Positions 32,257 through 40,462 of a stretch of DNA of 40,462 nucleotides are shown one piece after another; within the stretch, counting starts at the first letter, position 1; each line of letters opens with the position of its first letter. A program made the position numbers and the translations under genes. Source of the DNA: Pseudanabaena sp. M53BS1SP1A06MG (GTDB taxonomy: Bacteria; Cyanobacteriota; Cyanobacteriia; Pseudanabaenales; Pseudanabaenaceae); assembly GCA_020404105.1 (NCBI GenBank), contig JADBWH010000118.1:1-40462 (forward strand), written 5' to 3'. Under the pieces are notes generated by a model that did not search any database, was not told the DNA's origin, and worked only from the letters and a program-made list of their open reading frames with translations.

Positions 32257-32700
32257 TTAAAGGCTGCGATCTAGAGAGCGTTCACCACCCCAAGTTGCGA
32301 CGATCGCATCATCATACTGATCCGCAGTTTCTAGGACTGAAGATACTAAGGTTTGTAACTCTTGGCGATCGCATGTTGAGCCAACTAAAGTCGTATGAAA
32401 GCGAATATCCCCATCATCATCAATACTAAATACCCCAAACTGAAGTTCCGAATTTTTTTTGAGTAAAAATCGCATTAAATCCTGTGTGATTTCTGCGCCA
32501 GTCACTACATACGACCAAGTGGAAATAATTGCTTCCGAATTACCCCAAGGTAATACCTCAACTGTAGCAGTTGCGGAACCCAGTGGCAAAACGAATACAG
32601 GCATATCGTATGGAGGTGAATAAACATTTTCGTACAAATCCTTTAACCATAATTGAATCTTTTCATAGCAAGCTTTTTGTACGGGTGTCTCAAATTTCAT
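32257..32700 (-). CDS. YbjN-like (T3SS-chaperone-fold) protein, paralogue B
   Basis: A 147-residue relative of the protein at 31622-32071: LGSATATVEVLPWG, STWSYVVTGAEITQDLMRFLLKKNSELQFGVFSIDDDGDIRFHTTLVGSTC, and the ending YDDAIVATWGGERSLD. The Gly-rich WGG close to the C-terminus is shared. The duplication is separated by 185 bp containing a hairpin repeat. No function can be given. Confidence 0.72.
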   Translation of the reverse strand: MKFETPVQKACYEKIQLWLKDLYENVYSPPYDMPVFVLPLGSATATVEVLPWGNSEAIISTWSYVVTGAEITQDLMRFLLKKNSELQFGVFSIDDDGDIRFHTTLVGSTCDRQELQTLVSSVLETADQYDDAIVATWGGERSLDRSL

Positions 32701-32955
32701 CTTATTTCCACCATTCTTCTACTGTTCAGTCCAGATTCCATTTATCCTATATATTTATGGTTTTGCCTTGTCTATGCCAATCTAAAACCCATAACAAAGC
32801 TGTCGCTATGATTTCCTATGCTAGTAATTTGTTACGCATAAATTTATATTTTTATTTTTACTTAAAGATTGTGTTATAGAAAATGAATCTATGCGGTATT
32901 CTGTGTAACGCGATCGCCTATTTAAGAACAAATTACTGCGTAGATTACGACAGTC

Positions 32956-34284
32956 TTATCGAGGATTATTTGGTTCAAACCTTGAGCCGTCAAAAAAGGC
33001 TTCTATCCCCCTTGAAGTAGATATGGGAATATTTGTATCAGGAACACCGATCGCTTTCGCCGCATTTTTCCATAAATCCTCACGATTCACGGCATCAATA
33101 GCTTCTTTGATTTCAAAATTTTCAGGTAGTAATTGCCATCTTCTATATTCATTTAAGAACCAGATATCATGACTCTTATAGGGATAAGAAATAGAGATAC
33201 CATCATTTGACCAATACTTGATGGCAAGGGGATTAGGAGAGTTTTTTGAAATGTTGTTTTTCAGAATTCCTTTAGTCTGCTGTGGGCTATTTTTAAAAAG
33301 TTGAGAAAACATTTTCAGGGGTTCTGTAATCAGATTAGCTCCACTACTAAAGCTTAAAGCTATTAGCGTATTCAATTCTCTTGCATTCGTAGGATTATCA
33401 CACCAGATTTGTGCTTCCATGATTCCTTGTAGTAAGGCTTGTGTGGCAATGGGATATTTATCCACCCAATCGGCTCGCATTGCTAAGCATTCCCCTGGAT
33501 GATTGCGCCAAATCTCCCCAGTAGCGATCGCAGGATAAATCAGATTTGCTTGTAATAACTTCAACATATTCCAGCTATCGAGACATAGCAAATCGACCCT
33601 ATTCCTTTCAATCTGATTGCTCATCTCGGCAAAGGGAATAGCAAGCACATCAATATTTAGTTGCGGAACAATATTCATCGATGCGAGCCAATACCGTAAC
33701 CAGAGATCATAGTTACTACCAATTTCGGAGATCGCGCAATTCATCGGACTGCCGAATAACTTCGCTACCTCCTGCCAAGGTGAAAAGGGAGCGCGTTGTA
33801 CTTGAATACCAAAGGGTTGGAGGCGTTTAGAAACAACGATATATCCGCCATGCGTATGTAAGCGCATCAGCATATACATAGCAGTTTTTCGCTTGTTAGG
33901 GTTGATGCCCTCATTCATCATCTCAGGTAAAGGACTATAGAAATGTCCACCATCAATACCATTGCTGTTTGTGCCTAGTTCCGTACCGATTTCTGTGCGA
34001 TCTCTAATTTCTGCCCATGACTGAAAGGGAACCAACTCCACATCAGTCATGCCATATTTCGCAAATAGCTTTTTATGTTTTGCGACTAGTAAAGGGGCTA
34101 CTTCAAATGAAGGAATAAGTCCTAGACGTACCGATGAAATTTCAGGATGATCAGAAATATTTGCACTCGGCGTTGGTTGTAAGAAATCATTTGCTAAAGG
34201 TTTAGGCGTACAGTTATTCAGCAAAACTGTACTTGCTGCGATTCCAAAATTGGCAATAAATTTACGTCTAGAAAATGAATTCAT
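32956..34284 (-). CDS. NrtA/CmpA-like ABC-transporter substrate-binding protein, orphan
   Basis: A 442-residue exported protein. The N-terminus SRRKFIANFGIAAS (5-18) is a twin-arginine signal, followed by LLNNC with Cys25, an atypical lipobox (Asn at -1). The mature part (VRLGLIPSFEVAPLLVAKHKKLFAKYGM) resembles the nitrate/bicarbonate/taurine-type binding proteins NrtA and CmpA. No permease or ATPase gene is nearby, so its transporter must be elsewhere, or it may work as a sensor. Substrate unknown. A hairpin repeat lies just upstream. Confidence 0.78.
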   Translation of the reverse strand: MNSFSRRKFIANFGIAASTVLLNNCTPKPLANDFLQPTPSANISDHPEISSVRLGLIPSFEVAPLLVAKHKKLFAKYGMTDVELVPFQSWAEIRDRTEIGTELGTNSNGIDGGHFYSPLPEMMNEGINPNKRKTAMYMLMRLHTHGGYIVVSKRLQPFGIQVQRAPFSPWQEVAKLFGSPMNCAISEIGSNYDLWLRYWLASMNIVPQLNIDVLAIPFAEMSNQIERNRVDLLCLDSWNMLKLLQANLIYPAIATGEIWRNHPGECLAMRADWVDKYPIATQALLQGIMEAQIWCDNPTNARELNTLIALSFSSGANLITEPLKMFSQLFKNSPQQTKGILKNNISKNSPNPLAIKYWSNDGISISYPYKSHDIWFLNEYRRWQLLPENFEIKEAIDAVNREDLWKNAAKAIGVPDTNIPISTSRGIEAFFDGSRFEPNNPR

Positions 34285-34297
34285 TGGACTAAATCCA

Positions 34298-34372
34298 TGT
34301 AATTGTGTTGCGGGCGCTTAGCGCCCGCAACACAATTACTAAAAAAATTACTTTGCAGCACTACCTTTTTTG
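34298..34372 (-). repeat. Hairpin repeat, second copy of the 2668-2741 family
   Basis: A perfect 19-bp stem GTAATTGTGTTGCGGGCGC with a TTA loop. The outer block CTTTGCAGCACTACCT is the complement of that at 2668-2700. Copy 1 has two mismatches in the stem and a TTC loop. Confidence 0.8.
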
Positions 34373-34390
34373 AAAATATTTAGAGATTGT

Positions 34391-35500
34391 TTAAGCTAAA
34401 AACTGATGAACTATATCTAGGATACGCTGACTTGATTTGCCATCGCCAAAGGGATTAACAATATTTGCCATCTGTTCATAAGCAGTGCGATCAACCAATA
34501 ATTTAGAGACTGATGCCACAATATCTTGCGTGTTAGTACCCACCAGTTTACTCGTCCCTGCGGAAACCGCCTCTGGACGCTCGGTCGTACTTCGCAAGAC
34601 CAAAACAGGTTTACCGAGACTAGGAGCTTCCTCTTGTAATCCGCCTGAATCGCTCATGATCAAATAGCAGCGTTGCATGGCTCCGACCAATTGATCATAG
34701 TCCAATGGTTCGACTAAGAAAATGCGTGGATGATTGCCTAATTTGGCAATTAAAGGCTCTCTTACAACAGGATTCATATGCATAGGCAACACTAAAGCCA
34801 CATCAGGAAATTCTGCCAAAATCTGCAACCATGCTTGAATGATTTGCTCTAATGGCAGTCCCCAATTTTCGCGACGATGCACAGTGGCGAGAATCACCCG
34901 ATGCTTTGCCCAGTCTAACCCTTTGATTTCACACTTTGGCGATCGCTCAGAAACGTACAGTAATGCATCAATCACTGTATTACCTGTACGATGAATTCCT
35001 TCTTTTACTCCAGACTTTTGGAGATTCGCCACGGCAGCAGGAGTGGGCGCAAAATGTAGTTGAGCGATTTGAGAAACTAGGCGACGATTGGCTTCTTCTG
35101 GAAAGGGATTAAACAGATTATCGGTGCGGAGTCCAGCTTCCACATGACCAATCGGAATTTGTTGATAAAAAGCTGCTAATGCCGAAGCAAAAGCCGTGGT
35201 TGTATCTCCTTGGACTAAGACAATATTCGGTTGAATCTCTCTATATAACTTTTCTAAGCCAACTAAGCTATTGCAGGTAATCTCTGTGAGGGTTTGCTTC
35301 GGACGCATAATACCCAAATCATAATCTGCTTTGAGGTCAAACAATTGCATTACCTGCTCTACCATTTCCCGATGTTGCCCAGTTAACACAACTGAAGTCT
35401 GGAATTGCGGATTATTTCTAAATAAATGGATGACAGGGGCAAGCTTAATTGCTTCTGGACGAGTGCCTAAAGTGACGCAGACATGAAATTGAGGTTGCAA
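34391..35500 (-). CDS. wecB: UDP-N-acetylglucosamine 2-epimerase (non-hydrolysing)
   Basis: A 369-residue epimerase converting UDP-GlcNAc to UDP-ManNAc for surface polysaccharides. Conserved segments: TLGTRPEAIKLAPV (10-23), QGDTTTAFA with Asp99, GHVEAGLRT with Glu121, FPEEANRR with Glu135/136, TVHRREN, and SDSGGLQEEAPSLGKPVLVLR. Length and motif order are standard. The start is TTG at 35500 because a good AAAGGAGA lies eight bases ahead and no ATG is available. It is 24 bp after the 289-residue gene, so the two may be cotranscribed. Confidence 0.93.
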   Translation of the reverse strand: MQPQFHVCVTLGTRPEAIKLAPVIHLFRNNPQFQTSVVLTGQHREMVEQVMQLFDLKADYDLGIMRPKQTLTEITCNSLVGLEKLYREIQPNIVLVQGDTTTAFASALAAFYQQIPIGHVEAGLRTDNLFNPFPEEANRRLVSQIAQLHFAPTPAAVANLQKSGVKEGIHRTGNTVIDALLYVSERSPKCEIKGLDWAKHRVILATVHRRENWGLPLEQIIQAWLQILAEFPDVALVLPMHMNPVVREPLIAKLGNHPRIFLVEPLDYDQLVGAMQRCYLIMSDSGGLQEEAPSLGKPVLVLRSTTERPEAVSAGTSKLVGTNTQDIVASVSKLLVDRTAYEQMANIVNPFGDGKSSQRILDIVHQFLA

Positions 35501-35524
35501 AATAATCTCCTTTGAAAATCGCTA

Positions 35525-36394
35525 TCATACAATAGTGTGAGTTTCAATGGATATGGCTTTGGGGGCTTTCCCACCACCAAAAACACTATGAATTCCTCGC
35601 AAAGTCAGGATTATAATTCCACAAATTACAAGGTATTGGATAAGTTGAACTACGAAACTAGGTGTTGTGAATATAGTCGTTAAGGTACGAGGGTCGAAAG
35701 CAAATCTGTGAGTCTGAAAGTCGCTAACTCCTGCATCTGGCGTTATTATGTCAGGTATCCCGGGTACATCAGCTAAAAAGAATGGTTCTAACTCTGGTAA
35801 GGGATGCTTATATTCTGCTTCAGAACTGAAATTTTGTACCTGATGACTATTTGGTAAAGATACAGGTTGGCTCTCTCCACTAAATATTGCATCAAGTTCC
35901 GTCTCAGAGTTTGACGATAGACTGGCACTAGAGTGATGGCGCTGTTCATCATCACGCATAGACTTAGGGGGGAAGATCGGTAAGGGAGGTATTGTGAGTC
36001 TTTCTTGGGATGAATCCATGCCGCCATTTTGAGTAACATCGGTCATATGTGTAATATTAGTATCATTATTCAATAAAGAAATTTCTTCTGTCCATACAGG
36101 CTTATCAAATCCTGTTTGCTGCCAAGAAATTGTGATTTTGGAGATGGCTTGGACTTCAAGGGTACTAAACAATTTTTCTAGCATTCTCATCAATACTTGG
36201 CGTTTGGGAACTTGCACTTCATCATCAAGCGATCGCAAATACGATTTGTCCGATTTGATTAAAACTTCCAAGTGATCGCCTTCTCGCTCGACATTGGCGA
36301 GCATTCCCTGTGACTTCAACAATCGATTCATTAAGTCGGTGATTGCAGCAACATTACCTTGCCTAGCCTGTTCGATCATCGGATTTTGTGCCAT
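35525..36394 (-). CDS. Cyanobacterial conserved protein with C-terminal membrane anchor
   Basis: A 289-residue protein. The N-terminal ~115 residues (MAQNPMIEQARQGNVAAITDLMNRLLKSQGM… VQAISKITISWQQTGFDKPVW) form a conserved domain that I have seen in several cyanobacterial proteins but cannot name. A low-complexity Ser/Pro-rich linker follows, and one membrane helix lies near the C-terminus (about 245-268, FVVQLIQYLVICGIIILTL). It probably sits in the membrane with the domain in the cytoplasm. Function unknown. Confidence 0.7.
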   Translation of the reverse strand: MAQNPMIEQARQGNVAAITDLMNRLLKSQGMLANVEREGDHLEVLIKSDKSYLRSLDDEVQVPKRQVLMRMLEKLFSTLEVQAISKITISWQQTGFDKPVWTEEISLLNNDTNITHMTDVTQNGGMDSSQERLTIPPLPIFPPKSMRDDEQRHHSSASLSSNSETELDAIFSGESQPVSLPNSHQVQNFSSEAEYKHPLPELEPFFLADVPGIPDIITPDAGVSDFQTHRFAFDPRTLTTIFTTPSFVVQLIQYLVICGIIILTLRGIHSVFGGGKAPKAISIETHTIV

Positions 36395-36864
36395 GAGAGC
36401 AACCTCAGATGCTTATCCAATAAAATTGCTTGTTATTACGCCAAATGTATCAGATCTTAGTAACTTTATGGCATAAAACTATTTTCGGTATCGATATTTG
36501 AATGAATAAGGTGATCGCCCCTAACGCGATCAAACCACTGGTGGGCAAGAAATTAAAAGTACTGCTATCGTCACTTAAGTCACATCTCCAATGGTAAATA
36601 CTCCTGACTCCTCGTCTATCTCATCATCCAAAAAGATATAGCCAAGCAAAGCGCTACTCTCAAAATATTTTTGAGTTTTAAGTAAGCGCAAAGCGCTATA
36701 AAACTATGAGAAACAAGAGGATACTTCCTGAAGAATTATATGAACACAAAATTTTTATATGTGCTATTCAAGTCAATTATTTTCGCAAATACAAATTGTA
36801 GGCTAGAAAAATTATAAATTTAATTCTAACAAAAATCTGCCACCAAGATGTAATCTCAAACTTC

Positions 36865-36905
36865 AAAGCGCTGTGGTGTAAATATAGCTTTTACCACAGC
36901 GCTTT
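36865..36905. repeat. Hairpin with 13-bp arms
   Basis: AAAGCGCTGTGGT and ACCACAGCGCTTT are separated by 15 bases. It shares the AAAGCGC start with the following hairpin, and could be a second terminator behind por. Confidence 0.55.
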
Positions 36906-36940
36906 TGGCTTAATTGTTACAGTATATGTGATATTTTGAT

Positions 36941-36969
36941 TTAAAAGCGCCGCAAAGCGGCGCTTTTAA
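36941..36969 (-). terminator. Hairpin 3' of por
   Basis: A perfect 13-bp stem TTAAAAGCGCCGC with a three-base loop, 43 bp after the por stop codon, ending in TTTTAAAT on the minus strand. It fits an intrinsic terminator. Confidence 0.65.
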
Positions 36970-37012
36970 AATTTGGCTAGGTTTTAAGTCAGATCAAAGC
37001 ACTTGACTAGAA

Positions 37013-38396
<1,384 letters not shown>

Positions 38397-40187
38397 ATGC
38401 GCCTATCTCAAATGCTCTGGGTCACTCTGCGTGAAGATCCCGCCGAAGCAGAACTCACAAGTCACAAACTCTTGCTTCGTGCTGGCTACATCAGGCGCGT
38501 AGGTTCAGGATTATATGTTTACTTGCCACTCATGTGGCGTGTTTTGCAAAAGATCTCGGCGATTGTTCGTGAAGAGATGAACGACACAGGAGCGCAGGAA
38601 TGTCTATTGACGCAAATGCAACCTGCGGAACTTTGGCAGGAGTCGGGACGTTGGGACACTTATACCAAAGCTGAAGGGATCATGTTTGCCCTCACTGATC
38701 GTGCTAACCGTGAAGTTGGTTTAGGACCTACCCACGAAGAAATTATTACGGCGATCGCTAGAGATACGATCCGTTCCTACCGCCAATTGCCACAGCATTT
38801 ATATCAAATCCAAACCAAGTTCCGAGATGAGATTCGTCCTCGTTTTGGATTAATGCGTGGACGCGAGTTCATCATGAAGGATGGCTACTCCTTCCATGAA
38901 CATGAAGAGAGCCTCAAGGAAACATACTACGAAATGGATCGCGCCTATCGCAAGATGTTTGATCGCTGTGGTTTGAAATTCAGGGCAGTAGAAGCAGACT
39001 CAGGTGCGATCGGTGGTTCGGGTTCGCAGGAGTTCATGGTACTAGCAGAAGCAGGAGAAGATGACATTCTTTTCACCGAAGATAGCAGCTATGCCGCTAA
39101 TGTTGAGAAAGCGGTATCCATTCCACCTGATGCAATTCCTTCACATTTTGATAAATGTGAAAAGATACATACGCCCAAAGCTGGCACGATTGAGACGGTC
39201 TGCAAGATGCTGAAATGTGATCCCACCCAAGTCGTGAAACAGGTGCTTTATCAAGTTATCTATGACAAAGGTACGACTGTATTAGTATTAGTTAGCATTC
39301 GTGGTGATCGTGATGTTAATGAAGTGAAGTTGCAGAATGAATTGACTAAACTCGCTGATCGTTACAATGGCAAAACAATTATCAATCTCCAAGTTGCTGA
39401 TGCGGAGTCGCAACAAAAATGGGCGCATTCCAAACTTCCTGTCGGCTTTATTGCTCCAGATTTAGCTGATAGCTATATCGATAAGATCAAAGACTTTGCA
39501 CCGAAATTCTTGCGTTTAGTTGATCGCACTGCGGCAGATTTGCAGAACTTTGTCACAGGTGCAAACGAATCGGATTATCATTTTGTCGGCGCAAATTGGG
39601 GTAAGGATTTTACATTACCACCTATTGTGAATATTGATAAAGCCAAGGCAGGCGATCGCGCAGTTCACGATCCTTCGCAGATTTTGCAAACTGCTAGAGG
39701 TATCGAAGTCGGTCACATTTTTCAATTGGGAACCAAATATTCTAAGGCGATGAAAGCAACTTTCACTAATGAACTGGGCGAAGAATTGCCCCTAGTGATG
39801 GGTTGCTATGGCTTAGGCGTTTCACGTCTTGCCCAAGCGGCGGTTGAGCAATCTCATGACAAAGATGGTATTATCTGGAATAAAGTGATCGCTCCCTACC
39901 ATGTCATTGTCACCGTGCCAAATGTGGGTGATGCGAAGCAAATGGATGTCGGCGAAAGGCTCTATACTGCCCTAGATGCCGCAGGAGTGGAAGTATTATT
40001 TGATGATCGCGATGAGAGGGCTGGTGTCAAATTCAAGGATGCCGATCTTGTTGGTATTCCCTATCGTGTAGTCACAGGTAAGGCGATCGCTGATGGCAAG
40101 GTGGAAATAGTCAATCGAGCCACCAAGGTAGCAACTTTGGTAGAAATTGATTCAGTGGTGGAATACTTACAAAATGAACTCAAGTAA
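38397..40187 (+). CDS. proS: Prolyl-tRNA synthetase, bacterial type
   Basis: A 596-residue class II synthetase that charges tRNA-Pro. The N-terminal catalytic part has [29 protein letters not shown], the motif-2 region with [27 protein letters not shown], and GPTHEEIIT. An editing (INS) domain of about 170 residues (roughly 225-400) precedes motif 3 ([18 protein letters not shown]) and the C-terminal anticodon-binding domain ([19 protein letters not shown]). Length is standard for the bacterial type. No clear Shine-Dalgarno, but the N-terminal sequence fits the family. A weak terminator follows. Confidence 0.95.
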   Translation: MRLSQMLWVTLREDPAEAELTSHKLLLRAGYIRRVGSGLYVYLPLMWRVLQKISAIVREEMNDTGAQECLLTQMQPAELWQESGRWDTYTKAEGIMFALTDRANREVGLGPTHEEIITAIARDTIRSYRQLPQHLYQIQTKFRDEIRPRFGLMRGREFIMKDGYSFHEHEESLKETYYEMDRAYRKMFDRCGLKFRAVEADSGAIGGSGSQEFMVLAEAGEDDILFTEDSSYAANVEKAVSIPPDAIPSHFDKCEKIHTPKAGTIETVCKMLKCDPTQVVKQVLYQVIYDKGTTVLVLVSIRGDRDVNEVKLQNELTKLADRYNGKTIINLQVADAESQQKWAHSKLPVGFIAPDLADSYIDKIKDFAPKFLRLVDRTAADLQNFVTGANESDYHFVGANWGKDFTLPPIVNIDKAKAGDRAVHDPSQILQTARGIEVGHIFQLGTKYSKAMKATFTNELGEELPLVMGCYGLGVSRLAQAAVEQSHDKDGIIWNKVIAPYHVIVTVPNVGDAKQMDVGERLYTALDAAGVEVLFDDRDERAGVKFKDADLVGIPYRVVTGKAIADGKVEIVNRATKVATLVEIDSVVEYLQNELK

Positions 40188-40203
40188 ACTTGAATTTCCA
40201 TTT

Positions 40204-40227
40204 AAAGTGTCATTAAGAGACGCTTTT
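40204..40227 (+). terminator. Probable proS terminator
   Basis: AAAGTGTC pairs with GACGCTTT (one G-T wobble) with a seven-base loop and a short TTTTA tail, 16 bp after the stop. Confidence 0.5.
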
Positions 40228-40323
40228 ACACTTCCCTAATATGAAGATTCGCTTCTAAATTGATCATGGTCATATTAATGCATGTAAGAAAACGCCTTAA
40301 TTTGCCGCATCCCCTAACTTTAT

Positions 40324-40462
40324 ACTGATGTTACGTGGAAGTTTCTAAGACCCTCACCCCTAGCCCCTCTCCCATTAAGGGAGAGGGGAACAAGAAATTA
40401 GTCTAGCTCCCCCTCTCCCATCAAGGGAGAGGGGGCAGGGGGGTGAGGGTGATATTTGTTCC
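40324..40462 (+). mobile_element. MITE-like inverted-repeat element, copy 3 (cut by window end)
   Basis: Starts with ACTGATGTTACGTGGAA and runs collinear with the copy at 7050-7200 until the window ends at TTTGTTCC, some 12-13 bases short of the far end. One G fewer in the G-run near 40436 is the main difference. Confidence 0.88.

Larger units (their letters stand above)
36395..37012. other. Intergenic region with two hairpins
   Basis: 618 bp between two minus-strand genes. It contains hairpins at 36865-36905 (AAAGCGCTGTGGT arms) and 36941-36969. The promoter of the 289-residue gene is expected near 36400-36480. No convincing gene or RNA gene was found, and no open frame is longer than about 60 codons. 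Confidence 0.5.

Overview
The window looks like chromosomal DNA of a filamentous-type cyanobacterium, plausibly Pseudanabaena-like. The evidence is the very frequent HIP1 octamer (GCGATCGC), a light-dependent protochlorophyllide reductase, an AcnB-type aconitase, a cyanobacterial-style serine acetyltransferase, several cyanobacteria-restricted hypothetical proteins and two xisH-xisI pairs. Both window ends lie inside copies of the same ~151-bp inverted-repeat element (1-137 and 40324-40462). A complete copy sits at 7050-7200. The window is therefore probably an assembly contig bounded by this repeat.

Region 1 (1-16.7 kb) is mostly housekeeping or metabolic genes: a DUF4436 membrane protein, a phosphotransferase-kinase fusion, a GNAT-TrhO fusion, an O-methyltransferase with an abnormal N-terminus, a HAD phosphatase, pirin, VanW, a Firmicutes-like MurG, a ClC-CBS-USP channel with an EamA transporter, a YqiA-type esterase and CysE. 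Between them are decayed or mobile elements: a carboxymuconolactone-decarboxylase-like pseudogene that has lost its active site, a tnpB pseudogene split by a MITE, a shrunken IS5-family copy, an IS630-family remnant split by a different MITE, and several unrelated perfect hairpin repeats.

Region 2 (about 16.7-28.2 kb) is the most unusual part. It is an accessory island of small two-gene cassettes: RelE/ParE-, BrnT-, YafQ-, MazEF-, TumAE-, Phd/RelE- and DUF4258/YgiT-like toxin-antitoxin modules, an HNH nuclease pair, a Uma2 nuclease, DUF1902 and DUF2283 proteins, and two copies of xisH-xisI. The cassettes are separated by arrays of HIP1 octamers with two alternating spacers (HIP1-to-HIP1 steps of 26-27 and 30-32 bp). 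Seven of the eight arrays lie directly 3' of a minus-strand gene or remnant, and two are followed by intrinsic terminators, so they are probably transcribed as 3' UTRs. Array blocks differ from each other by deletions and duplications whose ends fall in HIP1 sites, which suggests HIP1-mediated recombination. Several toxins are broken (nonsense, internal deletion or fusion).

Region 3 (28.2-40.3 kb) returns to core genes: acnB, a HAS-barrel-like cyanobacterial protein, two tandem YbjN-like paralogues, an orphan NrtA/CmpA-like substrate-binding protein, wecB (UDP-GlcNAc 2-epimerase), a membrane-anchored cyanobacterial protein, por and proS. Assignments rest on reading the protein sequences; no database search was run.
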